A stretch of DNA of 45,987 nt from JAVXTH01 sp036642795 (GTDB lineage: Bacteria > Bacillota_I > Bacilli_A > Erysipelotrichales > Erysipelotrichaceae): assembly GCA_036642795.1 (NCBI GenBank), contig JAVXTH010000009.1, forward strand, positions 1-45,987, written 5' to 3'. Shown one piece after another: positions 25,048 through 34,227 of the stretch. The notes under the pieces were generated by a model. It saw only the letters and a list, made by a program, of their open reading frames with translations. It was not told the DNA's origin and ran no database searches. A program made the translations under genes and the position numbers. The number at the start of each line of letters is the position of its first letter. The first letter of the stretch is position 1.

Positions 25048-26489
25048 GATTCATTGTTGCTTGATAGTTCCGCAATAATCGGTGCTTCCTTCATATGGAA
25101 ACGTTTCATGGCACGATCATGATCATAGTAAATATCTAAGACATCATCTTCCACACGATCAAGCTCACCTTTCGGTAACAGACTTAATAAATCCCAACCA
25201 AGATCAAGGGTTTCTTCAATACTACGATTGGTACTTGCGCCTTGTGATAGGAAATGTTCTTCAAATAAAGAACCGAAGTTCATAAATTGTTTATCATTCT
25301 CACTTAATTCATCTTCGCCAATAACACTTGCTAAGGAACGAGCATCTTGTACTCTTGCATAGGCCGCAAATAATTGGTTGGATACATCCGAGTGATCTTT
25401 TCTTGTATAACCTTCGCCGATTCCATCTTTCATTAAACGGGATAAAGAAGGTAATACACCAACCGGAGGATAGACTCCCATCTGATTTAAATTACGATCT
25501 AGAACGATTTGTCCTTCGGTAATATAACCAGTCAAATCTGGAATTGGATGGGTTATATCATCATTGGGCATCGTTAGAATTGGAATCTGCGTTACACTTC
25601 CCTTGGCGCCATGAATAATTCCTGCTCTTTCGTATAAAGAAGCTAAATCTGAATACAAGTAACCAGGATATCCTTTACGTCCAGGGATTTCACCTTTACT
25701 TGAAGAGAATTCACGTAGTGCTTCACAATATGATGTCATATCGGTTAAGATAACTAATACATGCATATCATGTTCATAAGCTAAATATTCCGCCGCAGTA
25801 AGGGCACATCTTGGGGTAAGAGTACGTTCGATGATTGGGTCGTTGGATAAGTTTAAAAACATAACAACTCGCTCCATAACGCCAGCTTCTTCAAAGGAAC
25901 GTTTGAAGTAATCCGCAACATCATTTTTAACACCCATCGCCGCAAAGACAATACAGAATTTATCTGCATCTTCACCACTTAATTTTGCTTGTTTCACAAT
26001 CTGTACGGCTAATTCATTATGAGGCATACCAGATCCTGAAAAGATAGGAAGTTTCTGTCCACGAATTAAAGTTGTTAAGGCATCAATGGAAGAAATACCG
26101 GTATTGATATAGTTACGTGGATAAACACGTGAAACGGGATTTAATGGTTGCCCATTAATATCGGCACGTTTTTGAGCGTATATCTCACCTAGTCCATCAA
26201 TCGGTCTTCCCGAACCATTAAAGATTCTGCCAAGGATTTCTTTTGATAAAGGTAATTCCATCGGTCTTCCTAATAACGTTGTTTTGGTATTCGTTAATGA
26301 AACGCCACTGGTTCCTTCAAAAACCTGGATGATTGCCTTTTTTCCTTCGATTTGGACAACTCTTCCCATTCGTTTTGATCCATCGCTCATTGCGATTTCA
26401 ACGGTTTCTTCATTGCTAACTTTCTCGACATGATCAAGAACAATTAAGGGACCATTAATTTCATCTAATCCAATATATTGAAGAGCCAT
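25044..26489 (-). CDS. ntpB: V/A-type ATPase subunit B (non-catalytic)
   Basis: A 481-residue subunit forming the hexameric head with subunit A. It has the beta-barrel start, then SGSGMPHNELAVQI near residue 152-165, where the P-loop of subunit A is replaced by a degenerate sequence, as expected for the regulatory subunit. SDLASLYERAG and PSLSRLMKDGIGEG are typical. ATG 26489 follows AAAGGAGG with good spacing, 18 bases after ntpA ends. Confidence 0.97.
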   Translation of the reverse strand: MALQYIGLDEINGPLIVLDHVEKVSNEETVEIAMSDGSKRMGRVVQIEGKKAIIQVFEGTSGVSLTNTKTTLLGRPMELPLSKEILGRIFNGSGRPIDGLGEIYAQKRADINGQPLNPVSRVYPRNYINTGISSIDALTTLIRGQKLPIFSGSGMPHNELAVQIVKQAKLSGEDADKFCIVFAAMGVKNDVADYFKRSFEEAGVMERVVMFLNLSNDPIIERTLTPRCALTAAEYLAYEHDMHVLVILTDMTSYCEALREFSSSKGEIPGRKGYPGYLYSDLASLYERAGIIHGAKGSVTQIPILTMPNDDITHPIPDLTGYITEGQIVLDRNLNQMGVYPPVGVLPSLSRLMKDGIGEGYTRKDHSDVSNQLFAAYARVQDARSLASVIGEDELSENDKQFMNFGSLFEEHFLSQGASTNRSIEETLDLGWDLLSLLPKGELDRVEDDVLDIYYDHDRAMKRFHMKEAPIIAELSSNNES

Positions 26490-26507
26490 GTAAGCTACCT
26501 CCTTTAC

Positions 26508-28259
26508 TTAGGCAATGTTTTCCATTGCTTTATCAATCATTCCAATGTAATCATCTAATGCTTCGATATGATCATTGGATACTTCATATTTCATCTTTGT
26601 TACTTTCTCAAATAAACCTAAATCAAGGACAAGGGATAAAGCTTTTCCTTTACTAATAACTTCTTTACTACGTTTATGTAAATGAAGAATAACTTCCATC
26701 ATTTTTAATTGTTTAATTAATGGTACATACGTATCATCTTTATGAAATGCATTTTGTTGAAGGAAACCTACTCGAATTACTTTTGCGGTTTCAATCACTA
26801 ATTTTTGATCATCTGGTAATACATCCGAACCAATCAACTTAACAATTTCCATTAATTTAGTTTCTTCGGCTAAGATACTTGTTAACTGTTGTCGATCACG
26901 AATAAAGCGAACATCGACATTTTTATTGTACCATTTCTCTAAATCAACTACATATTCACTATAACTCTGTGTCCAGTTAATCGCTGCATAATGTCGTGCA
27001 TACGCAAGTGCTTTATCAAGCGCCCAGAAGCAACGAACAAATCGTTTGGTATTCTGTGTTACCGGTTCTGAGAAATCCGCTCCTTGAGGAGATACGGCCC
27101 CGATAATGGTAACCGATCCAATCGCATCGTTGAGTGTTTCCATATAACCTGCTCGCTCATAGAAAGCTGAGATTCTTGATGGTAGATAAGCAGGAAATCC
27201 TTCTTCTGCCGGCATTTCTTCTAATCGACCACTGATTTCACGTAGTGCTTCCGCCCAGCGTGATGTTGAATCGGCCATGATAGCGACATGATAACCCATA
27301 TCTCGATAGTATTCAGCTAAGGTTATTCCTGTATAGATACTAGCTTCACGAGCTGCTACGGGCATATTGGATGTATTGGCAATTAATACCGTACGATCGG
27401 TCAATGGCTTTTGTGATTTAGGATCGATTAACTCTGAGAATTCTTCTAATACTTGTGTCATCTCATTGCCACGTTCTCCACAACCAACATAAATAATAAT
27501 ATCGGCATCGCACCATTTCGCAAGTTGGTGCTGGGTCATTGTTTTCCCGGTTCCAAATCCACCAGGAATTGCTGCTGTACCACCCTTTGCGATTGGAAAT
27601 AAAGTATCGATGACTCTTTGTCCGGTAATTAAAGGAACACTGATTGGCAAACGCTTTTTAACCGGGCGTTCTTTTTTAATTGGCCATTTTTGACAAAGGG
27701 TTAATTCATGTAGAACTTGATCTTTATCTCTTAAGGTAACGATGCAATCATGAATATGATATTGACCATTTTCTTTTACACTTTCAACAACGCCACTAAG
27801 TCCTGGCATTACCATACAGCGATGTTCAATTAAATCAGTTTCAGGGATTCTCGCATAGATGCTTCCACCTTGTAATTCATCCCCAACTTTAACGCAAATA
27901 CTAACATCCCATAATGCATTCACATCCAGTGGTTCTACATTACTTCCGGTCGCGATAAAAGCTCCCGATTCTTTCGCAATTTCTTTTAAAGGACGTTCAA
28001 TTCCATCAAAGATATTACGTAAAATACCAGGCCCTAACGTAACCGAAATTGGTGCACCACTAGCAAACACTGGCTCCCCTGGAGCAAGTGATGTTGTTGA
28101 TTCATAAACCTGAATCACGGTCGCATCTTTTGAAATGGAAATAACTTCTCCCATTAATCGTTTGTTTCCTACAAAAACCATTTCCATCATGGAAAAGTCG
28201 CGGGCATTTTTTACCTTAACAACTGGTCCATTAATCGAATATATTACATTTTCACTCAT
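26508..28259 (-). CDS. ntpA: V/A-type ATPase subunit A (catalytic)
   Basis: A 583-residue catalytic subunit. It carries Walker A GGFGTGKT (residues 233-240), the inserted non-homologous region of about 90 residues before it, and the PSRISAFYERAGY and ADSTSRWAEALREISGR blocks. ATG 28259 has GAGGTGA upstream and gives the usual MSENVIYSINGPVVKV start; the longer frame to 28286 lies within ntpE. Nothing in the sequence says whether the enzyme mainly hydrolyses or makes ATP. Confidence 0.97.
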   Translation of the reverse strand: MSENVIYSINGPVVKVKNARDFSMMEMVFVGNKRLMGEVISISKDATVIQVYESTTSLAPGEPVFASGAPISVTLGPGILRNIFDGIERPLKEIAKESGAFIATGSNVEPLDVNALWDVSICVKVGDELQGGSIYARIPETDLIEHRCMVMPGLSGVVESVKENGQYHIHDCIVTLRDKDQVLHELTLCQKWPIKKERPVKKRLPISVPLITGQRVIDTLFPIAKGGTAAIPGGFGTGKTMTQHQLAKWCDADIIIYVGCGERGNEMTQVLEEFSELIDPKSQKPLTDRTVLIANTSNMPVAAREASIYTGITLAEYYRDMGYHVAIMADSTSRWAEALREISGRLEEMPAEEGFPAYLPSRISAFYERAGYMETLNDAIGSVTIIGAVSPQGADFSEPVTQNTKRFVRCFWALDKALAYARHYAAINWTQSYSEYVVDLEKWYNKNVDVRFIRDRQQLTSILAEETKLMEIVKLIGSDVLPDDQKLVIETAKVIRVGFLQQNAFHKDDTYVPLIKQLKMMEVILHLHKRSKEVISKGKALSLVLDLGLFEKVTKMKYEVSNDHIEALDDYIGMIDKAMENIA

Positions 28260-28278
28260 GCTTGTCACCTCACTTGGC

Positions 28279-28884
28279 TTAATCATCCAAATCTACACTC
28301 ATTTGTGAATGATCATAGAACCATGTTCTTTGATTATCTAAAGCATTGTCCAAAGTCTCATCCATCACAATTCCTTTTTCTCTATTTTCTAAGCGAAATC
28401 CACCAATATGAATATCTTTACTAGCTTTTAAAGTACAATCAAGTTTTAGTAATACTTCAAACTCTTGTTTTAAAGCTAAATCATCTTCGCTTACATAAAT
28501 ACAACAATGCTCACAATTCATATTTGCTTGTACTTCACTTATTTTCTTTTGTATATAATTCTTATAATCTTTGCTCTTAACAAAAGCCATCAAACGATTT
28601 TTAGCTTCCGAAAAAATCTTATCTGCATATTCTTCACGTTTTGCGATAATCTTTTTATTATTCGTTGATGAAATACGACTCATTGCGATGGCACTATCAC
28701 TTCTAATTTCACTAAGTTCTTGTTCCATCATCATTTCCGCATTTGCTTTTGCTTCATCTTCAATTTCATTTAAAGCATTTTTCTTAATATCTTCAACCTC
28801 TTTTAAAATTGCTTCTTCTTCTTTACCAGAAACATTATTAATCTCTTGATCGAAAACATCTTCTATTCTATAATTTCGTTCCAT
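28279..28884 (-). CDS. ntpE: V/A-type ATPase subunit E (peripheral stalk)
   Basis: A 201-residue stator protein. The first 110 residues are a charged helix rich in Glu, Lys and Ala (EEEAILKEVEDIKKNALNEI), suited to the right-handed coiled coil with the G/H subunit. The C-terminal globular part ends with GGFRLENREKGIVMDETLDN, a family mark. ATG 28884 follows GAGGTGA; the frame continuing to 28932 would overlap the F-subunit gene and is less likely. Confidence 0.88.
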   Translation of the reverse strand: MERNYRIEDVFDQEINNVSGKEEEAILKEVEDIKKNALNEIEDEAKANAEMMMEQELSEIRSDSAIAMSRISSTNNKKIIAKREEYADKIFSEAKNRLMAFVKSKDYKNYIQKKISEVQANMNCEHCCIYVSEDDLALKQEFEVLLKLDCTLKASKDIHIGGFRLENREKGIVMDETLDNALDNQRTWFYDHSQMSVDLDD

Positions 28885-28894
28885 CGCTTTCACC

Positions 28895-29203
28895 TCAAAG
28901 TTTAACGCCAATTGCTTCACTGACATAACCATCGATGACTTCTCCTATTTTAGCGGAGCCATGACGATCTGGTACTTCTACTAGTAATGGTTCTTTTCTT
29001 GTCAGTTTCAGTTCGGATATAACATCTGGACATAATTGAATTAATTTTGTCGTTATTAAAACAATCGCAATTTCAGGATTGTGCATTGCTTTTTCTAGTT
29101 GTTCTAAAAATTCATGACGTTCATGAACAACAATTCCTTCTACTCCGGTTAAACGAAATCCCATCTGTGTATCAATATTGTCACTGATTAGAAAAAATTT
29201 CAT
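28895..29203 (-). CDS. ntpG: V/A-type ATPase subunit F
   Basis: A 102-residue central-stalk protein (called NtpG in Enterococcus hirae, F elsewhere). It has the Rossmann-like pattern FFLISDNIDTQMGFRLTGVEGIVV, AIVLITTKLIQLCPDVI and the closing LLVEVPDRHGS. It sits between K and E and starts after an AAGGAA site. Confidence 0.9.
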   Translation of the reverse strand: MKFFLISDNIDTQMGFRLTGVEGIVVHERHEFLEQLEKAMHNPEIAIVLITTKLIQLCPDVISELKLTRKEPLLVEVPDRHGSAKIGEVIDGYVSEAIGVKL

Positions 29204-29219
29204 TAAATTTCCTTCTCTC

Positions 29220-29669
29220 TTATAGTTTCAACATAATAATTAAGATTGAAATAATTAAACCATAAATGGCAACACCTTCACCTAAGGCAACGAAGATCAT
29301 TGATTTACCAAAGTTCTTTTCGTTTTCAGAGAAAGCACCAATTGCTGCAGGAGCTGCAGCCGCAACCGCAATACCAGCACCTAATGCAGATAATCCAGTT
29401 GATAAAGCAGCGGCCATAAAGCCTAAGCCTTGCGCAAGTGAACCAGTCATTTGATCTACGACTGCACTTGTACTAGCCGCAAATACATGAGCACCGTTTA
29501 ATTGAAATACAATCGTTCCAGCTAATACGACAAAAAACATACAGATATGTGCTACTAAACGATTTTTAGCGCTTTTAGCGGATGTTTTTCCACGAAAAAC
29601 ATTAACCAAAGGTAAAGAGATTAAAATAATTAAAGCTAGGGGTAATAATAATTCTAAAGTTGTTAACAT
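29220..29669 (-). CDS. ntpK: V/A-type ATPase membrane ring subunit K
   Basis: A 149-residue membrane protein. Only the C-terminal half shows the proteolipid pattern: a glycine/alanine helix (77-112, LAQGLGFMAAALSTGLSALGAGIAVA) and a second helix with the ion-binding glutamate E131 in VALGEGVAIYG. The N-terminal half has two helices (4-24, 38-57) without that repeat, so each chain offers one carboxylate, as in NtpK. The residues next to E131 are not the clear Na+ ligands of E. hirae, so H+ versus Na+ use is left open. GGAGG precedes the start. Confidence 0.92.
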   Translation of the reverse strand: MLTTLELLLPLALIILISLPLVNVFRGKTSAKSAKNRLVAHICMFFVVLAGTIVFQLNGAHVFAASTSAVVDQMTGSLAQGLGFMAAALSTGLSALGAGIAVAAAAPAAIGAFSENEKNFGKSMIFVALGEGVAIYGLIISILIIMLKL

Positions 29670-29682
29670 AAGTTATCCTCCA

Positions 29683-31611
29683 TTAAATGCTTGACTTCAA
29701 GCTTATAAATTCAATACCATTTCCCTCAAAATAACGAGAGAACATTTCGTAAAATTCTAAACGTAATACTTGTATTCCTACGATCATACCTTCCAAACAC
29801 ATTACGAAGATATTACCGCATACTAACACAACCATACTTCCAAAGGTGCCCATCATATCTGCTAGTAAAACAACGACTAACATCATACCGGCATGGGATA
29901 AAACGAAACCACCCACCCTTAAATAAGAAATTGTGTTGGTTATATAAGAGAGACATACTTCGAATAATTCAAAGAAGCTCTGCATACAAAATGCTCCTAC
30001 TCCATCCGGAAACATTTTCTTATGTTCAAGTTTTGCTTCCAATGGCTCTTTCATAAAGATCAAAAACAAAGGAAGTAAAATTAATAATATAACGTAAACT
30101 GGTGTAAACAATTGAATACCAGCACCAAGTTGTAGTGCTGCACCACCAATTAATGCAACATAGAATACCAAACCACTCACACCATTTTGTGAGAATAATA
30201 ATTCGCCGATATTCTTATGTTTGATCTGCAATCGTAAATTAATTAACATCGAACAGATAATTAAGATAGCACCGATTGCAATCGCAATAATTAACAGTGG
30301 CATAATCGCCTCGGAACTTAATACTTCAATTGGTTTTTCACTTAAACCAAATACGGTTTTATAAAGTGGATTTAAAATCGTTTCATTACCAAACACCGAT
30401 CCATAAACGATTCCAAAGAAGGCCGATGAAATACCAATTCGAATTCCAACTTCACCAAGCTTCATATGTTTCCATTTATAAGCAATAAAGCCAACTAAGA
30501 TTAATAATAATCCCTGGCCTAAATCACCAAACATAATACCAAATAAAATGGTATAAGTTAAAGCAACAAAACTGGTTGGATCAATATCACGATAACCTGG
30601 CATTCCATACATTTCTACGAACATTGAGAATGGCCGGGCAAACCACCCATTCTTGAGTTTTGTAGGAGGTGTCAGGCGCTTATCAGAATCTGCCGGACGA
30701 TCTTCTATCTCCACCCCTTCCAGATCGGCGAACAATTTCTTTACACTTTCAATATCGCTTTTAGCGACAAAGCCAGTAATTGAAAAACGTTCTCCCAGGC
30801 AAAGTACATATCGTCGTGCCTCAAACGTTGTATTTAAGAAAATCAGTTCCCCATACATCGTTTCAAAATCATTTTGACAATTCGCTCTTAATTCAGCAAG
30901 TTTCTCTTCCACATGAATTAATTGTGCTTGATCATTTTTTATTTCTTCGCCAAGTAATTCCTTAGCTTTTTCGGGTGTTCCATGAACAAAGTCAGGAATC
31001 CGAATCCGTTCAAAATATAAGGATGAGAAGACATTATCGACTTCTCCTTCATAACGGTTTGTCGTAATATACATACACCAACTATAAGCTTTATCTTGGC
31101 TGAATGATTTAAAGACAAACGGGTGGTTCTCGTAGTATTTAAGTTTGTTTACACTGTCAATTGGTAATCGACCAAAGCGTACTTTAATATAACGACATGA
31201 GAATAAATCATCAAAGTCAACATCCAATGCTTCAACATTTGTCAGTTGAATTAACGCATCTTGACTCTCCTGAATAATTCTTGTTAGTTCATCTTTCACA
31301 TTTTTAATATTAATAAATTTTGAATACGTATCTTCTAGATAATTCTTACATTTAGCTAGATCATATTCTTGATCCTTAACCTCTTTTAATGTTACGTTCA
31401 TCTCCATTTGTGAAGTAACCTCTTTGAAACGGTTTAACACTTCAACATAAGGATTTTCTTGAGTTAGAGTTGTAAGTCCTCCTACTCGATCTGCAATTCT
31501 TGATGCTTCGATAGGGTGAATGTTATCCATCTCAATAAAACGTAATAATACATCATTTAAGTGCGTTAAATCCGATAAGATATTCACAAGTCGCATTTTC
31601 GCAATTGCCAT
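29683..31611 (-). CDS. ntpI: V/A-type ATPase subunit I (stator, ion channel)
   Basis: A 642-residue protein. The N-terminal half (1-325) is a soluble helical arm that anchors the peripheral stalks. The C-terminal half has about seven or eight helices, beginning near residue 345 after DPTSFVALTYTILFGIMFGDLGQG, a family hallmark, with the TNTISYLRVGGFVLSHAG helix holding the arginine that faces the ring glutamate. AAGGAGG lies upstream of ATG 31611. The start follows the ntpC stop by two bases. Confidence 0.95.
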   Translation of the reverse strand: MAIAKMRLVNILSDLTHLNDVLLRFIEMDNIHPIEASRIADRVGGLTTLTQENPYVEVLNRFKEVTSQMEMNVTLKEVKDQEYDLAKCKNYLEDTYSKFINIKNVKDELTRIIQESQDALIQLTNVEALDVDFDDLFSCRYIKVRFGRLPIDSVNKLKYYENHPFVFKSFSQDKAYSWCMYITTNRYEGEVDNVFSSLYFERIRIPDFVHGTPEKAKELLGEEIKNDQAQLIHVEEKLAELRANCQNDFETMYGELIFLNTTFEARRYVLCLGERFSITGFVAKSDIESVKKLFADLEGVEIEDRPADSDKRLTPPTKLKNGWFARPFSMFVEMYGMPGYRDIDPTSFVALTYTILFGIMFGDLGQGLLLILVGFIAYKWKHMKLGEVGIRIGISSAFFGIVYGSVFGNETILNPLYKTVFGLSEKPIEVLSSEAIMPLLIIAIAIGAILIICSMLINLRLQIKHKNIGELLFSQNGVSGLVFYVALIGGAALQLGAGIQLFTPVYVILLILLPLFLIFMKEPLEAKLEHKKMFPDGVGAFCMQSFFELFEVCLSYITNTISYLRVGGFVLSHAGMMLVVVLLADMMGTFGSMVVLVCGNIFVMCLEGMIVGIQVLRLEFYEMFSRYFEGNGIEFISLKSSI

Positions 31612-31613
31612 AT

Positions 31614-32663
31614 CTAAGCGCCTCCTTTCGTATAAATCAACATTTTAGAAATATTTTCAATCGGTACCTTATAACGTACGCCTTCAATAATCGTAATTAG
31701 ATTATTGACTTCAATTGATAATAATACTAAATAAACAGTAAAAACAAGTGGTGCATTATTTGAAAATCGCATATAGCGATTTGACAAATTATATTTAATT
31801 CGCTCACAATCATATTCAATAAAGACAAATTCTTTCTCATCGAAATAGAAATGATAAGGACTATCTGCTAACAATTGTAAGAAAACATCACTATTTGGTG
31901 CTGCCATTAAGGTTTCCATAAACCTTTTAGAGAAACGATCCTCTATTTTCATTAATGAATCACGCATTGGTTCATTTTCTTGGGTAAAGTATTTTTTAAA
32001 TCGATAAAGCCGAGTAATATTCTCTAATTCGATTTGTGTATTTAAAATCGTCGATAGTTCTTTTTTTACACTGCCTTTAAAGTTTCCATCAATCGCTTTT
32101 CGTAATTCTTTAAAATAATAATTACGTAAAGCTAAATCACAAGCGGTATAATCAATAATTTGACCATTCTCTGGTTCAAATGGTTTTAATACTTGTTCAA
32201 AACCAGTTCCTTTTAAAACAGTTAACATTTCTTTAAAGTTTTTAGATTGATTTAATTTCATTAAATCAAACGAAGAAAACTTGTTTAAATACAAAGGAAC
32301 ATCTTTCGCAAAATCTTCATATAAATCTGAATTCATCAATCGAATTTGATTTAAGATTTGCTCACTTTCTTCCGGAATCATAAAGCCACTATAGAAGGAT
32401 GCATGAGCCGTTCCAGCAAACCTTACCAAACGCATCGTCTTTTCAAAAATATAGCGATGCATTAAATTTTCTAATTGACCACGGTGTAAAGTTGTTTCAT
32501 GGACATCACTTAAGATTTCCGCATAATCGGTTTCATTTTTTAAGTAATAGGCAATTTCACTCACTGATTTTTTTCTTAATAATTCTTCATAATTATTTTG
32601 TTTTAACATTCGCCCATACATTGCTTTGGCTTTGCTTGCTAGCGCGCCAGTTGCGAAATCCAT
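31614..32663 (-). CDS. ntpC: V/A-type ATPase subunit C (ring-to-stalk connector)
   Basis: A 349-residue helical subunit that docks the central stalk on the membrane ring. It has no sharp motif, but the helix-rich make-up, the opening FATGALASKAKAMYGRML, the internal IELENITRLYRFKKYF and position in the operon fit the family. ATG 32663 is preferred (GAGGTG eight bases upstream) over the GTG at 32672. In the Enterococcus operon ntpC lies between E and F/G; here it precedes ntpI. Confidence 0.88.
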   Translation of the reverse strand: MDFATGALASKAKAMYGRMLKQNNYEELLRKKSVSEIAYYLKNETDYAEILSDVHETTLHRGQLENLMHRYIFEKTMRLVRFAGTAHASFYSGFMIPEESEQILNQIRLMNSDLYEDFAKDVPLYLNKFSSFDLMKLNQSKNFKEMLTVLKGTGFEQVLKPFEPENGQIIDYTACDLALRNYYFKELRKAIDGNFKGSVKKELSTILNTQIELENITRLYRFKKYFTQENEPMRDSLMKIEDRFSKRFMETLMAAPNSDVFLQLLADSPYHFYFDEKEFVFIEYDCERIKYNLSNRYMRFSNNAPLVFTVYLVLLSIEVNNLITIIEGVRYKVPIENISKMLIYTKGGA

Positions 32664-32698
32664 AACGATCACACCTCACTTTTCAATAAAAAGTTATT

Positions 32699-33010
32699 TT
32701 ATGCTTCTAAACAATTTTTAATAATAGAAGTTATCCATTCTTCTTTATGTTGATCATATGTTTGTTTTAACGTTAAAACATGTTGATCATAAGATTCTTG
32801 TTGCTGCTTTTCTGCTGCTAATAAGTTAGCTTCTAAAGCTTTACGATTTTCATCTACTTTATGTTTAAACTCTTCTTGATATTGCTTTTCAACATCTTTT
32901 CTTTTTTCATTAATTAGGGATTGAATATTGTATTTTTCATTCCGCGCTTTTTCTACTCGCATACGAGCTTCTTTATCAGCTTCAATGACACTACGAATCA
33001 AGTTTTCCAA
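32699..33010 (-). CDS. ntpF: V/A-type ATPase subunit G/H (peripheral stalk helix)
   Basis: A 103-residue protein that is almost entirely one charged helix (VIEADKEARMRVEKARNEKYNIQSLINEKR), the expected partner of subunit E in the stator. The symbol follows E. hirae naming, where the first operon gene is ntpF. It starts at TTG 33010, with GGAGGG six bases upstream, the same arrangement as the lafB-like gene. First gene of the ATPase operon. Confidence 0.8.
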   Translation of the reverse strand: MENLIRSVIEADKEARMRVEKARNEKYNIQSLINEKRKDVEKQYQEEFKHKVDENRKALEANLLAAEKQQQESYDQHVLTLKQTYDQHKEEWITSIIKNCLEA

Positions 33011-33080
33011 AGAAATCCCTCCTTCTTATTTTTGCTTATAATCTTATTATTTCTTCCGAAATAATTTATAACCAGATATT

Positions 33081-33108
33081 AGTATAGTCTCTTCCCTTTA
33101 TTTGTCAA
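33081..33108 (-). promoter_or_regulatory. Promoter of the V-type ATPase operon
   Basis: Minus strand: perfect -35 TTGACA (33103-33108), 16-base spacer, -10 TATACT (33081-33086), about 70 bases before the first gene. A small AT-rich hairpin (33046-33065) lies in the leader. Confidence 0.72.
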
Positions 33109-33161
33109 TCATTTCTATTTATAATATTTTTAAGAATCTCGGTAAGCATTATTTGAATTAA

Positions 33162-34103
33162 TTAATTCAGCTTTTTATAATATTCATCAACCGGATTATC
33201 CATTAAAATAAAATGCTTATTTTTTAAATATGATAAATGTTCCAGTGCTTTTTCATCAGGAAAGACTAATTCACAAGCACATAACATCAATTGATAATTT
33301 CCAAGTTTCTTACCAAGATATTTCACATCACCAAGGAGTGGATGATGAAGATGAGCAAGTGTAGATCGAATTTGATGGCTCTTACCGCTCTGTAAATCCA
33401 CTTCTAACAAAGAAACATCTTGTTTATAATCTAATACTCGATAAGCACTAATTACTTCCTTATAGCCCTCTTGTGGCGTTTCTACGATATCGGCGATATT
33501 ACCTGCTTGTTTTTGATGATAGAAAACAATCCGATCACTTGTCTTATCCATTTTTCCACTGACAATACAGTGATAATATTTCTTTATTAAATGTTGTTTT
33601 AATAAGACATTGATTAATCTTAATGTTTTCGCATTCTTAGCAGCGATTACAATACCGGAAGTATTACGGTCCAAACGATTGGTCAAAGAAGGAGCAAAGC
33701 TTTGTTCACTTGCTGGATCAAAGCTTTTTTGATCGTATAGATAATGCTTAATGCGATCAATCAAAGTATCGTGATCATCGATTTCATCGCTGTGGCATAA
33801 TAAACCAGCTTCTTTGTTTACCAATAATAAATTTTCATCTTCATAAACAATATCAATGTCACTTTTAGCCTGCAAGAAATCCAGCTTTACTTCGCCTTCA
33901 AAGAATTCTTCCGCAATATAACATTGTAAGGTATCTCCTGTCTGTAATCGTTGCGATATAAAACATCTTTGTTTGTTTACTTTAATCTTCTTATTCCTTA
34001 TGTATTTATACATCAAACTAGTTGGCAAGTTCTTTAAGCTCTTACTTAAAAACTTATCAACTCGCTGATCACTATCATTTTCATTTACGATTAATTCGCG
34101 CAT
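33162..34103 (-). CDS. RluD-family RNA pseudouridine synthase
   Basis: Turns uridine into pseudouridine in ribosomal or transfer RNA. The 313-residue protein has an N-terminal S4-type RNA-binding domain (RVDKFLSKSLKNLPTSLMYKYIRNKKIKVN, to about residue 65) and the catalytic motif LTNRLDRNTSG with the nucleophile D145. The later GKSHQIRSTLAHLHHPLLGD block is also typical. Which uridine it targets cannot be told among RluC, RluD and YlyB-like members. A single gene with AGGAG at the start and TATAAT at 34136-34141 upstream. Confidence 0.92.
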   Translation of the reverse strand: MRELIVNENDSDQRVDKFLSKSLKNLPTSLMYKYIRNKKIKVNKQRCFISQRLQTGDTLQCYIAEEFFEGEVKLDFLQAKSDIDIVYEDENLLLVNKEAGLLCHSDEIDDHDTLIDRIKHYLYDQKSFDPASEQSFAPSLTNRLDRNTSGIVIAAKNAKTLRLINVLLKQHLIKKYYHCIVSGKMDKTSDRIVFYHQKQAGNIADIVETPQEGYKEVISAYRVLDYKQDVSLLEVDLQSGKSHQIRSTLAHLHHPLLGDVKYLGKKLGNYQLMLCACELVFPDEKALEHLSYLKNKHFILMDNPVDEYYKKLN

Positions 34104-34198
34104 ATTGTACTCCTATCTATTTTTGAGATATTCCTATTATACTCTTTATCCCTCATCTTTTAACAAATAATTGCGTAAAATAAGTATTCTTTTTCGTA

Positions 34199-34227
34199 TT
34201 AAAAAAGCCAATCGCATGATTGGCTTA
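34199..34227 (-). terminator. Terminator of the CBS/CorC membrane protein, overlapping its stop codon
   Basis: Minus strand: an 8-bp stem (34205-34212 with 34219-34226), a 6-base loop and a T-run. The TAA stop (34225-34227) is part of the upstream arm. Confidence 0.8.

Noticed and set aside
33154..33169. 16-base palindrome at the end of the pseudouridine synthase gene, as a terminator
   Set aside because: It has no loop-stable GC content and no T-run; made only of TGAATTAA repeats over the stop codon.
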